This document shows, in pieces, positions 14,558 through 21,816 of a stretch of DNA of 25,841 bases (positions within the stretch are counted from its first letter, which is position 1; each line of letters starts with the position of its first letter). The DNA comes from Bacteriovoracaceae bacterium (lineage in GTDB: Bacteria; Bdellovibrionota; Bacteriovoracia; Bacteriovoracales; Bacteriovoracaceae). A program made the translations under genes and the position numbers. The notes beneath the pieces are model-generated. The model worked only from the letters and a program-made list of their open reading frames with translations, was not told the origin of the DNA and did no database searches. The stretch lies in assembly GCA_018060635.1 (NCBI GenBank), contig JAGOVR010000008.1:1-25841 (forward strand), given 5' to 3'.

Positions 14558-15706
14558 ATGAAAAAAGTTTTGTTTCTTTTCAGTATTTTAGTAAGTATTT
14601 TTTGCCTTTTTTCTTGTCAAAAGAAACCCCAAGGGGAGGGGGTATCCCTTAACCAGACTATGCGCCAAATAGAGCAAAATTTAAGTGATCTGTTTCCCTA
14701 TATGTTTAATGAAAAAAAATTTCAAGAACAAAAAAATAAAGATTTAATCGTTCAAAAAATAAAAGATATTAAAGATCTTTTTCATACAGCTAAGCCTCAT
14801 TTTGATAAGAAAAATGTAGCTTTTCAAATATCTTCACAAGTTATCGATGATTATTTAGCCCAGCTCTATACAGTGACTCAAAAAAATCCTAATGAATTTG
14901 CGCAGAAGATGCTTAAAAATATTCCGAGTCTTTGTATTTCTTGTCATACCCAAGATCAAAAAGAGCGACATATTTTTAAACAGATGTCCGCAGAAACTTT
15001 TTCTCACGATTTTGAATATGCAGAATATCTCTATATGACCAGAAGTTATCATGAGGCCGTAGAGGTTTATACCAAAGTTTTAAATGAAAAATCAGTGGAT
15101 GAGCAAATACAGTTAGGTGCCTTACGCAGAGTTTTAGCTGTTCTCATTCAAATGGATAAAAAACCCAAAGAAGCTTTAGATTTTTTTAAAAACTATTCTA
15201 AGTCAGGAAAGCTTTATCCTTTTAACGCTAAGATTGTAGAAGGCTGGATAGTAGGGATTAATGAATGGATTAAAAAAGATGAACTTCTCTTGGCCCAAAA
15301 AGATTTTGCGAGTTTGAGCTCTTTTATTTCCAAACATTTTGAGCAGAAATTAGATTTATCTTCCAGTGACTTTGCTTTACAGGCAGATAAAGAACAAATC
15401 TTTTATTTAAGATTATCGAAGCTTCTTTACACCTATGCGGAAAAGGCTTCCGTAGAGCAAATTCCTTCTATTCTTTATTTTCTCTCTCTGTGTGATAGAG
15501 CTTTAAATTTTAGTTATTTTTACTCTTTAGCTGATCTGTATTTAAAAGAGTGTGTGACTCATTATTCGCAGTCTCCTGTAGCAAAACAGTGCTATAAAGA
15601 ATATGAAGAACATACTATTTTCTCTTTTACTGGTTCTCGTGGCACCGACCTTCCTTCCGATGTTAAACAAGAGCTACAAAAACTAAAAAGTATGTTAAAA
15701 AACTAA
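14558..15706 (+). CDS. Lipoprotein with c-type heme site (cytochrome c'-like) and helical repeats
   Basis: A 382-residue protein with a lipoprotein signal: basic MKK, hydrophobic stretch, lipobox LFSC with Cys20 as lipidation site and Gln at +2, which favours the outer membrane. Residues about 30-140 are helical and end in CISCH at 126-130, a covalent heme c attachment motif. A CXXCH near the end of a helical bundle is the layout of cytochromes c' and c556, with Met35 or a neighbour as a possible axial ligand. Residues about 150-382 are also helical and contain a TPR-like stretch (AEYLYMTRSYHEAVEVYTKVL). The combined protein is not one I can name. AGGAG stands 8 bases before ATG. It is convergent with the beta-CASP gene, 4 bases apart. 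Confidence 0.75.
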   Translation: MKKVLFLFSILVSIFCLFSCQKKPQGEGVSLNQTMRQIEQNLSDLFPYMFNEKKFQEQKNKDLIVQKIKDIKDLFHTAKPHFDKKNVAFQISSQVIDDYLAQLYTVTQKNPNEFAQKMLKNIPSLCISCHTQDQKERHIFKQMSAETFSHDFEYAEYLYMTRSYHEAVEVYTKVLNEKSVDEQIQLGALRRVLAVLIQMDKKPKEALDFFKNYSKSGKLYPFNAKIVEGWIVGINEWIKKDELLLAQKDFASLSSFISKHFEQKLDLSSSDFALQADKEQIFYLRLSKLLYTYAEKASVEQIPSILYFLSLCDRALNFSYFYSLADLYLKECVTHYSQSPVAKQCYKEYEEHTIFSFTGSRGTDLPSDVKQELQKLKSMLKN

Positions 15707-15710
15707 AAAA

Positions 15711-17090
15711 TTAAGTAAGCGAATAGACCCCATTCATTTTAGCAACAGTCGTAGGAAATTTAAGTTCATTTTCGATACGATACTTTAAACTTTCAAGGGC
15801 CATTTCTTCCCCGTGGTTGAGAAAAACTTGCTTAGGAGCACGAACCAAGTGTTTCATCCACGTGATAATTTCCCCACAGTCAGCATGAGCAGAAAAACCT
15901 TGAATGGTTGCAATACTGGCCTTTACCGCAACGGGAGTATGGTGAATATTTAAAGTATCAATTCCGTTTTGTAGAAGGCGTCCTTTAGTTCCTTCAGGTT
16001 GATAACCTACAAATAGAACCACATTGTTGGCGTCAGGCAAACGTCTCTTCAAATGATGTAATATACGCCCACCTGTCAGCATACCAGCGGCTGAAATAAT
16101 AATCATGGGGCCTTCTTGTGCATTTAAATTCTGTGACTCTAAAGTTGTTCGGGTAGCTTTAAAAAGAGAAGTATTAAAAGGAGCCGAGAAGTTATCCTTT
16201 TCTAAATTTAATTTAAGCTCTTCAGGATGGTTTAGATAAATTTGAGTGGCATTTAGTGACATAGGGCTATCTAAATAAGTAGGAATATGAGGAATCAAAT
16301 TTTTACTTTCAAGTTTTTGCAGATAATAAAGAATTTCTTGTGTTCTACCCACACTAAAGGCAGGAATAACTAAGACTCCTTTTTGCTTATAAATTTTTTG
16401 TACCAGCTGAAGAAGCTCATCTTCAATGCTGGTTTTAGGATGAATACGATCTCCATAGGTAGCTTCCATCACTAAATAATCTGTTTCTAAAATAGCACTA
16501 GGCCCTTTGATGACTTGTAAGCGATCACTGCCTAAATCTCCAGAGAAAGTAATGAGGCGAGATTCATTATTTTCTTCAAAGCTTAGTTGTACAAAAGTGG
16601 AACCCAGAATATGTCCTGAACGAATCAGTTGAAAGCCAAAATTATCTTTAATAGTATGCCACTGATTCAGAGGTAAAGGACGTATGAGATTGAGCGTTTT
16701 TTGAGCATCTTCTATGGTATAAAGGGGAAGTGCTGGTTTGTGATGAGAATGTCCACTCTCATTAGCATAACGAGCATCTTCTTCTTGTAAGTGAGCAGAA
16801 TCGAGGAGAATAATTTTTAGAAGATCTGCTGTACCTAATGAGCAATAAATAGGACACTTCAGTCCATTTTTAACCAGTAAAGGAAGCGCTCCACAGTGAT
16901 CTACGTGAGCGTGGGTTAAGAGAATTGCATCAATAGTATGAGGGTCAATTTGCAGAGTCCAATTTAAATCCCTAATTTTTTTAGGCCCTTGAAAGAGCCC
17001 ATAATCAACAAGAACTCGTTTATTGTGATATTCTATAAGTGTTTTGCTTCCAGTCACGGTTCCTGCACCACCTAAAAATGTAAGTTTCAT
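15711..17090 (-). CDS. Beta-CASP metallo-beta-lactamase ribonuclease
   Basis: A 459-residue protein of the CPSF73-like/TTHA0252-type RNase group. The MBL core opens with TFLGGAGTVTGSKTL and has the dizinc motif HAHVDH at 60-65. Further metal ligands are expected at SGHILGS and FSGDLGSD. The beta-CASP insert follows, and motifs IISAAGMLTGGRILHHL and GFSAHAD belong to the C-terminal return to the MBL fold. These enzymes cut and/or trim RNA 5'->3'. It lacks the long C-terminal domain of RNase J, so RNase J itself is unlikely. The protein has no export signal. GGGAG and AAGAAG runs precede the ATG. hpf is divergent 87 bases away, so two RNA/ribosome-related genes share an intergenic region. Confidence 0.88.
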   Translation of the reverse strand: MKLTFLGGAGTVTGSKTLIEYHNKRVLVDYGLFQGPKKIRDLNWTLQIDPHTIDAILLTHAHVDHCGALPLLVKNGLKCPIYCSLGTADLLKIILLDSAHLQEEDARYANESGHSHHKPALPLYTIEDAQKTLNLIRPLPLNQWHTIKDNFGFQLIRSGHILGSTFVQLSFEENNESRLITFSGDLGSDRLQVIKGPSAILETDYLVMEATYGDRIHPKTSIEDELLQLVQKIYKQKGVLVIPAFSVGRTQEILYYLQKLESKNLIPHIPTYLDSPMSLNATQIYLNHPEELKLNLEKDNFSAPFNTSLFKATRTTLESQNLNAQEGPMIIISAAGMLTGGRILHHLKRRLPDANNVVLFVGYQPEGTKGRLLQNGIDTLNIHHTPVAVKASIATIQGFSAHADCGEIITWMKHLVRAPKQVFLNHGEEMALESLKYRIENELKFPTTVAKMNGVYSLT

Positions 17091-17126
17091 CTTCTTTTCT
17101 CCCTCGTTTTTTCTCTCTTTTTAAGC

Positions 17127-17132
17127 TATAAT
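17127..17132 (+). promoter_or_regulatory. Consensus -10 element upstream of hpf
   Basis: A perfect TATAAT is followed about 45 bases later by the hpf ATG. The position 17 bases upstream reads TCGTTT, a poor -35, so the promoter may need an activator or an alternative sigma factor. That would fit the stationary-phase control of hpf known elsewhere, but this is inference. Confidence 0.42.
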
Positions 17133-17177
17133 GGCTTCTACCTTTTTTATTAGACAATAACTAGTAGGAGTTTCCTA

Positions 17178-17486
17178 ATGAATATTAAAATTAATTTTAA
17201 ACATCTAGATCATACAGAAGCTCTCGATAGTATGATTCGTAAAAAAAGTAGTAAGCTAGAGAAGTTTTTACCAGCAGATTTTGATGTTTCTTGGACCTGT
17301 ATGGTGCAAGGAGGGGAGCATCACAGTGAACTACACGTTTCCGCCCAAGGTCATACCTATCATGCAAAAGGTAGTAATGATGATCTCTACAAAACCTTTG
17401 ATGATGTTTTAGAAAAAGTAGAAACTCAAATAAAGAAAAGAAAAGAGCAAGACAAAGATCATATTCACCAAAAACATAAAGTTTAA
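17178..17486 (+). CDS. hpf: Ribosome hibernation-promoting factor (short HPF/RaiA family)
   Basis: A 102-residue protein with the beta-alpha-beta-beta-beta-alpha pattern of the HPF/YfiA family. It begins MNIKINFKHLDHTEALDSMI, has the basic first helix (RKKSSKLEKFL), then strands with HHSELHVSAQGHTYHAKG, and a final helix DLYKTFDDVLEKVETQIKK ending in a highly basic tail. The family binds the 30S decoding region and stabilises inactive ribosomes. The long C-terminal dimerisation domain of long HPF is absent, so this is the short form, which in E. coli works with RMF to form 100S particles. TAGGAG is 7 bases before ATG. The HiPIP gene follows after 19 bases, probably in one transcript. Confidence 0.92.
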   Translation: MNIKINFKHLDHTEALDSMIRKKSSKLEKFLPADFDVSWTCMVQGGEHHSELHVSAQGHTYHAKGSNDDLYKTFDDVLEKVETQIKKRKEQDKDHIHQKHKV

Positions 17487-17505
17487 TAAATAGAAAGGAG
17501 CATAT

Positions 17506-17838
17506 ATGAGCGAGCAATCAACAAGACGTAATTTTTTAAAAGGACTTTTAGGTTTAGTGATAGCGGGAGCTGTCTTTAAAGCAGGTCGGGCTATAGCCGC
17601 CGCAGGACAAAAATTAGTAGCCACTAAGGAACTTTTTAAAAGCTTTAAATATGAAGCCGTAGCTTCTGACGCCAGTAAAAAAGCAGGAAAACTTTGTTCA
17701 GCTTGTATGCATTATCAAAAAGAAACTTTTGATGCCGCTTTAGGTAAAGCAAAATGTAAAATGCTTAAGAAAGGGGGAGAGACAGCTTATGTTGATCCTA
17801 ATGGCACCTGTTCTCTTTTCGTAAAGAAGCCAGCTTAA
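17506..17838 (+). CDS. High-potential iron-sulfur protein (HiPIP), Tat-exported
   Basis: A 110-residue precursor. The N-terminus carries a twin-arginine signal, TRRNFLK at 6-12, followed by a weakly hydrophobic stretch and a probable cleavage site near AIAAA (29-33). The mature part is about 77 residues and has four cysteines at 64, 67, 84 and 102 (CSAC, KCKM, GTCSLF). This matches the order of the four 4Fe-4S ligands in HiPIPs, including the aromatic residue soon after the second Cys (MHY). HiPIPs are small periplasmic electron carriers working at high redox potential between respiratory complexes and oxidases. Tat export agrees with cofactor insertion before transport. AAGGAG stands 5 bases before ATG. 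It sits directly behind hpf. Confidence 0.88.
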   Translation: MSEQSTRRNFLKGLLGLVIAGAVFKAGRAIAAAGQKLVATKELFKSFKYEAVASDASKKAGKLCSACMHYQKETFDAALGKAKCKMLKKGGETAYVDPNGTCSLFVKKPA

Positions 17839-17848
17839 AAAATAATTT

Positions 17849-18730
17849 TTAATTTTTTTCTAGATGGATATCCAGTTGGGGATAAGCAATTTGGATGTTG
17901 CTCGCTTGAAACATTTTAAAAAGTTTCAAGCGCAGGTTACTTTGAATTTCTTTTCTAGAAATATCATCAGCTAGCTTGACCCAGAAAAGAGCTTCAAATT
18001 CCATTCCATTAACGCCAAACTCATTAAAAAAAATAGCAGGGGGAGGATCTTGGAGCACATTTTGTTCCTCTCGAAGAGCTTGCTCAAAGATACGATAAAT
18101 TTTTTGAGGATCACATTGGTAAGAGAGGGTTGCTGTGACATTAGTACGAATACGATATTCATGAAAACTCAAATTAAAAACACTTTTTTCTAATAAGATA
18201 CTATTGGGAACAATAATATAAGTATTGTTAGCTGTGCGAATTCTGGTGCTACGTGCGCCAATATATTCTACGAATCCCTGCTGACCTTCTACTGAAATAA
18301 AATCTTCTACTTTAATCGGGCGTTCAAACATGAGAATGAGTCCACTAATAAAGTTATTGATAATATTTCTACTTCCAAATCCTAACCCAATAGCTAGTAC
18401 TCCTCCAAAGACTGTGAAAAAAGTTAGAGGGATGTGGCCGATATAAAAAGAAAACAAAACCACCAATGCAAATAAAAAATAAAAAGAGAGAACTTGCAAA
18501 GTAGCAACAGCTCCTTTATCCAAGAGTCTTTTTTTTTGTACTCGCTCTGCTAGTTTTTTACTTAAATATTTTGCAACTTTAAATCCTATAAAAAGTGAAA
18601 GGAGGGTTAGAAGGAGATGTTTTACTGTAATGGGATTTTGCTCTAAGGAAAAAAGAACGAGATTCCAGTTAATAGGAGATTTTTCTGCTAAATGACTTAA
18701 GGATTCTAAGGGAGAAGTCGTTAAGTCCAT
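17849..18730 (-). CDS. Small-conductance mechanosensitive channel, MscS family
   Basis: A 293-residue inner-membrane protein with three membrane segments (about 35-55, 76-98 and 104-135). The third is the pore helix, rich in Gly and small residues (GGVLAIGLGFGSRNIINNF at 109-127), followed by the family signature ISGLILMFERPIKVEDFI, where the beta domain begins. The cytosolic vestibule follows to the C-terminus. Length is close to E. coli MscS (286), so it is the simple form rather than a large MscK-type channel. It should open under hypo-osmotic membrane tension. Shine-Dalgarno sequence is weak. It is convergent with the HiPIP gene, 10 bases apart without a hairpin. Confidence 0.93.
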   Translation of the reverse strand: MDLTTSPLESLSHLAEKSPINWNLVLFSLEQNPITVKHLLLTLLSLFIGFKVAKYLSKKLAERVQKKRLLDKGAVATLQVLSFYFLFALVVLFSFYIGHIPLTFFTVFGGVLAIGLGFGSRNIINNFISGLILMFERPIKVEDFISVEGQQGFVEYIGARSTRIRTANNTYIIVPNSILLEKSVFNLSFHEYRIRTNVTATLSYQCDPQKIYRIFEQALREEQNVLQDPPPAIFFNEFGVNGMEFEALFWVKLADDISRKEIQSNLRLKLFKMFQASNIQIAYPQLDIHLEKN

Positions 18731-18785
18731 AAGCTTTCTTTCTTTGTATAAAAAATAAGGCAGTGAGTTTTTATCATAGAGCCCT

Positions 18786-18814
18786 TTTATAACTCTAAGT
18801 TATTGAAAAGACAA
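18786..18814 (-). promoter_or_regulatory. Sigma-70 type promoter for the MscS gene
   Basis: On the minus strand, TTGTCT (18814-18809) and TATAAA (18791-18786) are separated by 17 bases, 4/6 and 5/6 matches. The leader to the ATG at 18730 would be about 50 bases. Confidence 0.55.
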
Positions 18815-18855
18815 TGTTATCTAAAACAAAAATCTTTTTAATAAAAACTTAGAAG

Positions 18856-18861
18856 TATAAT
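18856..18861 (+). promoter_or_regulatory. Consensus -10 upstream of the pilin-like gene
   Basis: A perfect TATAAT lies 61 bases before the ATG of the prepilin gene. No good -35 is seen 16-18 bases upstream. The rest of the 191-base gap between the divergent genes is AT-rich, with no other feature I can support. Confidence 0.38.
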
Positions 18862-18921
18862 CGTAAAAGAGAGAGACATGCTAAAATGAATGGGATTTGA
18901 AAATGAAGAGGTTATTAAGAC

Positions 18922-19608
18922 ATGAGAAGAAAAGAGCAAAAAGTTCAAAATGGTTCCAAAGGATTTTCTCTGATCGAAGTTATGATTTCTATTGCTATCA
19001 TAGGAGCAACAGCTCTTATTTTTATGTATCTTCTACAGGAACAACATAAAAGTGAGAAAGCAGTGATGAAAAATGCGCAGTTAACTCATAACTTAGATGA
19101 AATAAATCGATTATTATCAGATCGTGCTTCTTGTACGGCTACGCTCAGAAGCTTATCGATTATTCCTTCTACAGGACAGGCAGAAACAGTCGTTCCAGCC
19201 ATGAAGAGCTCCGATGGGTTAAGTCGAATTTTAGGAGGGGTGAGTAAAGATGGAATCACTCCAACATTTACATTATCTTCATCTGTTATTGTGGATACGA
19301 ATGCCACACTAGGAAATTTTAATTATGGTCGAGGGTACGTGACATTAAATGCTTATTTTGAAAAGACAGCTCCTTTCACAGGCCCTAAAAATATGAAAAG
19401 AACTTTTCAAGTGATGGTTAATTTTTGTAATGATTATGAAGTTCATGGAGCTAATGTTGCGGCTCTTGCAGGAGTTTGCACAGGAACTTTACTCGAAGTA
19501 AATAGTTGGACGCCGACCCCTACATCTAATAATCCTAATCCCTCTCCTTTATGGTTTGGGTGGTGCAGGACTTGTCCCGCAGGAAATATAATACAAATTT
19601 GTGAATAG
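18922..19608 (+). CDS. Type IV pilin-like (minor pilin/pseudopilin) prepilin
   Basis: A 228-residue prepilin. A 14-residue basic leader ends in Gly14, and the mature protein starts FSLIEVMISIAIIGA, with Glu5 of the mature chain and a hydrophobic helix. This is the N-methylation/prepilin-peptidase site of type IV pili and type II secretion pseudopilins. The helix is followed by a charged stretch (QEQHKSEKAVMKNAQ) and a globular domain with several Cys residues. The C-terminus has a Pro/Thr/Asn-rich linker (TPTPTSNNPNPSP) and a Cys-rich end (WCRTCPAGNIIQICE), unusual for a major pilin. At this size it is more likely a minor pilin or tip protein. A purine run AAGAGG lies 11 bases upstream. The secreted Gly/Ser-rich gene follows after 10 bases. 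Confidence 0.82.
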   Translation: MRRKEQKVQNGSKGFSLIEVMISIAIIGATALIFMYLLQEQHKSEKAVMKNAQLTHNLDEINRLLSDRASCTATLRSLSIIPSTGQAETVVPAMKSSDGLSRILGGVSKDGITPTFTLSSSVIVDTNATLGNFNYGRGYVTLNAYFEKTAPFTGPKNMKRTFQVMVNFCNDYEVHGANVAALAGVCTGTLLEVNSWTPTPTSNNPNPSPLWFGWCRTCPAGNIIQICE

Positions 19609-19618
19609 GAGATTTTTT

Positions 19619-20092
19619 ATGATCAAGCACGTTTTATGTTTACTCGTTTTAGTTTCTAGTATGTCTCTCTTCGCTCAATCAGGGACACGAGTTTCCTCTG
19701 GCGGCTCCAGTGTTTTATCCTCGGGAGGAGGATCATTGTCAGGAGGTGGAACCGCATTAGGAGATGTCGGGACTCCTTTAGATATAGAAAGTGGTAGTGG
19801 CACAGTTAATACAGGAAGTGGGTCAGTGGGAAATATTGAACCTCCTTTAGATATAGATACAGGTTCATCAGTGGGTATGATTGGAAGTCAGAGTAATCTT
19901 TCAGTTGATTCTTCTTATAAGTGTCATGTGGGTGTTGGAATAAATACCTACACAGGAGACTATCAACCCAGTACGAATGGTGGAAAAAGTCCTTGTGAAA
20001 CATACAATCGTATTAAGGAGCGTCACTTAGCTTCACCTCCTAATCAAGGGGGAGGACCTGTAGGAAACACAGGAAATCCTAGTACAAATTAA
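19619..20092 (+). CDS. Secreted Gly/Ser-rich repeat protein
   Basis: A 157-residue precursor of unknown function. It has a Sec signal peptide (MIKHVLCLLVLVSSMSLFAQ, likely cleavage after Ala). The mature protein is low-complexity, rich in Gly, Ser and Thr, and contains two copies of a unit with PLDI-D/E-x-G-S at a 23-residue spacing. The C-terminal part has two Cys that could pair (YKCHVG and SPCETY) and ends in another Gly/Pro/Asn-rich stretch. The frame has a GTG at 19601, but ATG 19619 has AGGAG at 19607-19611 and is the better start. That Shine-Dalgarno overlaps the pilin stop codon, so the two are co-translated. A surface or pilus-associated role is inference from this linkage. Confidence 0.72.
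   Translation: MIKHVLCLLVLVSSMSLFAQSGTRVSSGGSSVLSSGGGSLSGGGTALGDVGTPLDIESGSGTVNTGSGSVGNIEPPLDIDTGSSVGMIGSQSNLSVDSSYKCHVGVGINTYTGDYQPSTNGGKSPCETYNRIKERHLASPPNQGGGPVGNTGNPSTN
19773..19857 (+). repeat. Direct repeat with 69-base period
   Basis: CTCCTTTAGATATAGA occurs at 19773-19788 and again at 19842-19857, exactly 69 bases (23 codons) apart and in the same reading frame. It encodes the repeated PLDIE/PLDID units of the secreted protein. Base identity beyond the 16-mer is lower. Confidence 0.7.
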
Positions 20093-20116
20093 TCTGTCAT
20101 AAGGCTCTTGAGACTC

Positions 20117-20161
20117 TTGGCCTACCGATGAAAAGTCTATAGAATAGATCTTAATGATCTA
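20117..20161 (+). promoter_or_regulatory. Candidate promoter and inverted repeat over a start codon
   Basis: TTGGCC (20117-20122) and TAGAAT (20140-20145) are 17 bases apart, which predicts a transcript starting at about 20152, just before the ATG at 20154. A perfect inverted repeat TAGATC-TTAAT-GATCTA (20145-20161) is centred over the start codon. No Shine-Dalgarno is present. Confidence 0.4.
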
Positions 20162-21173
20162 TAAGACGCTATTTCTTTTTTTTATTGTGACTTGTGCACT
20201 TGCTCAAGAGCTTAGTATTGAAAAGTATATTCATGCTTCTGACATTAGCTTAGAACAATCACTTAAAGATAAATTTACCAAAGATCATCGTCATTATATG
20301 GGGGAAGAATGGTTTTTTACAGCACTTCCTGCTTGGAACCCCAATATCAAAGATTGGACTAAAGTGAGAAGTGGAACTGAAATTAATTTAGAATATGCTC
20401 TCTCTCCTTTTATTCCTAATTATGTTTCGGCTGATATTTCTACAGAGGAAGAAAAAGATGTGCAAAATGAGCAGGATCAAAAATCTCAAGAAAAATTACA
20501 AGAAAACTATATGGAATCCATGGGGGAGAAAAAAGATAGTACTTTCGTTACCGACTTTGAGATAGCTTACACTATTTTAAGTAGTGATATTGTGGACGAA
20601 AAAAATGCCATAGAAGTGAAGACTCGTAAAAAATCATCAGTGGGAATTATGACAGGGGTTTTCTTTTATAAAAAAAGAGTTCCAAGTCCTTGGCGTTTTG
20701 GAATGTGGGGCCTTTATCACCAAATTAATAGTTTTAAACAGGGATATGATATTTCGTATGATTGGAATGCTCATGTGCGCATAGAAAAAAGCCAAGTAGT
20801 TGCTCATGTGAGCCCTTTTTTGGATATAAGTTATGAAGTGTTTTCCCATACATTTGTCGATAGTTTGTCACAATTGATTGTAAAGACTAATAATGTTTTA
20901 TGGGCACAATTAGGAGTAGATTTTGATTTAGAATTATTAAATCAGAGAAAAACAATTATGGGGATTCGTGTAGGTCCTGCTATTTGGGGAAATTCAGAGT
21001 TAAAGAATGGACAGGATCAGGGGCAATTATCAGGAATTAATTATACGGCTCGTTTACGACAGTATTTATATCGAGGAATCTTTTTAGAATCGTTTTGGAG
21101 TTTGAGCCATTTGAAAGGTCATTCTAAATTAGAAGAAACCAAGTATGCTTTTCTCTTAGGATATTTATTTTAG
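20154..21173 (+). CDS. Predicted outer-membrane barrel protein, unknown function
   Basis: A 339-residue precursor with a signal peptide (hydrophobic 4-16, cleavage near ALA-QE). Residues about 50-80 (LPAWNPNIKDWTKV, then RSGTEINLEY) resemble the second half of a LysM motif (L..xNP.I.dw.kv..Gt.I.L), a tentative peptidoglycan-binding hint. A charged, Gln/Glu/Lys-rich insert lies at about 97-126. The remainder shows alternating amphipathic strands with many Gly and aromatic residues and ends ...YAFLLGYLF. A C-terminal Phe and this strand pattern are the signature of proteins inserted by BamA into the outer membrane. No family is recognised. There is no usable Shine-Dalgarno. The stop overlaps the stop of the convergent TPM gene by three bases. 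Confidence 0.72.
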   Translation: MIYKTLFLFFIVTCALAQELSIEKYIHASDISLEQSLKDKFTKDHRHYMGEEWFFTALPAWNPNIKDWTKVRSGTEINLEYALSPFIPNYVSADISTEEEKDVQNEQDQKSQEKLQENYMESMGEKKDSTFVTDFEIAYTILSSDIVDEKNAIEVKTRKKSSVGIMTGVFFYKKRVPSPWRFGMWGLYHQINSFKQGYDISYDWNAHVRIEKSQVVAHVSPFLDISYEVFSHTFVDSLSQLIVKTNNVLWAQLGVDFDLELLNQRKTIMGIRVGPAIWGNSELKNGQDQGQLSGINYTARLRQYLYRGIFLESFWSLSHLKGHSKLEETKYAFLLGYLF

Positions 21174-21814
21174 TTTAGCCATGTTATTTTATTACATATC
21201 TGAGAAGTATGAGAGAGTGGTGCTGTTTTCTCTTCAACACTTTTTTCTAAGTTATTTTCAATCTCTGTTATGATGTCAGTAAAAGCATTAAAAAAAGTAT
21301 CCTGTTTTATTTTTTTACTAAATTGTTTTGCCCACATATCTAGCATGGCAGGAGATACTTTTTTACTTAGATTTTTATTAATAAGAATACGCATGGTGCG
21401 TTCCAAGGAGCTAGTAATGATAAAGATGCAAGCACCTTGATCAAGGCGATACAGTTCTTGTTGACAGAAAATTTCAAAAGCTTTTTCATCCACTTCTCTG
21501 TGTACTTCTTTAGCAGAAAGGCAAAGAGATTTAAAATAAGAAAAATGACCTAAGATCATTCCAACTAGAAAAAAAGCCGTTTGCAAAGAGAGGAAGAGAA
21601 ACGGGTTAGAGTGAGAAGGAATAAAGAGAAGTGTAACACAAGAAAGAGTCAGCATAAATAAGAAGGCAAAACGTAGCGTTGCCGCAGGGTAAGGGTCACA
21701 CTTTTTAGCAATACAAATAGCTAATTCTGTTTGTGTTTTATTCTCAAATTGCAGGATAAGTTCTGCCATTTTTTTTTCTTGTTGAGCATTTAAAATATTT
21801 TTTTTCCAACTCAT
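21170..21814 (-). CDS. TPM-domain-like membrane protein
   Basis: A 214-residue protein resembling the short second TPM (YgcG-related) genes that often sit next to a longer one. A cytoplasmic N-terminal segment (ILNAQQEKKMAELILQFENKTQTELAICIA) resembles the start of a TPM domain, where the T-x-x-E-L-A pattern is typical. Two close membrane segments follow at about 47-90. A C-terminal region contains GACIFIITSSLERTMRILINKNL, matching the core strand and R-x-x-x-I of the TPM fold. An upstream TTG at 21823 is in frame, but ATG 21814-21812 has a full AGGAGG (21829-21824) 9 bases before it. That Shine-Dalgarno is formed by the last codons of the preceding gene. Third gene of the lemA unit. Confidence 0.75.
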   Translation of the reverse strand: MSWKKNILNAQQEKKMAELILQFENKTQTELAICIAKKCDPYPAATLRFAFLFMLTLSCVTLLFIPSHSNPFLFLSLQTAFFLVGMILGHFSYFKSLCLSAKEVHREVDEKAFEIFCQQELYRLDQGACIFIITSSLERTMRILINKNLSKKVSPAMLDMWAKQFSKKIKQDTFFNAFTDIITEIENNLEKSVEEKTAPLSHTSQICNKITWLN

Positions 21815-21816
21815 TT

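Noticed and set aside
17197..17517. 106-residue minus-strand open frame opposite hpf
   Set aside because: It is the antisense of hpf, which has a clear family match, ribosome site and promoter; the frame has no recognisable protein features.
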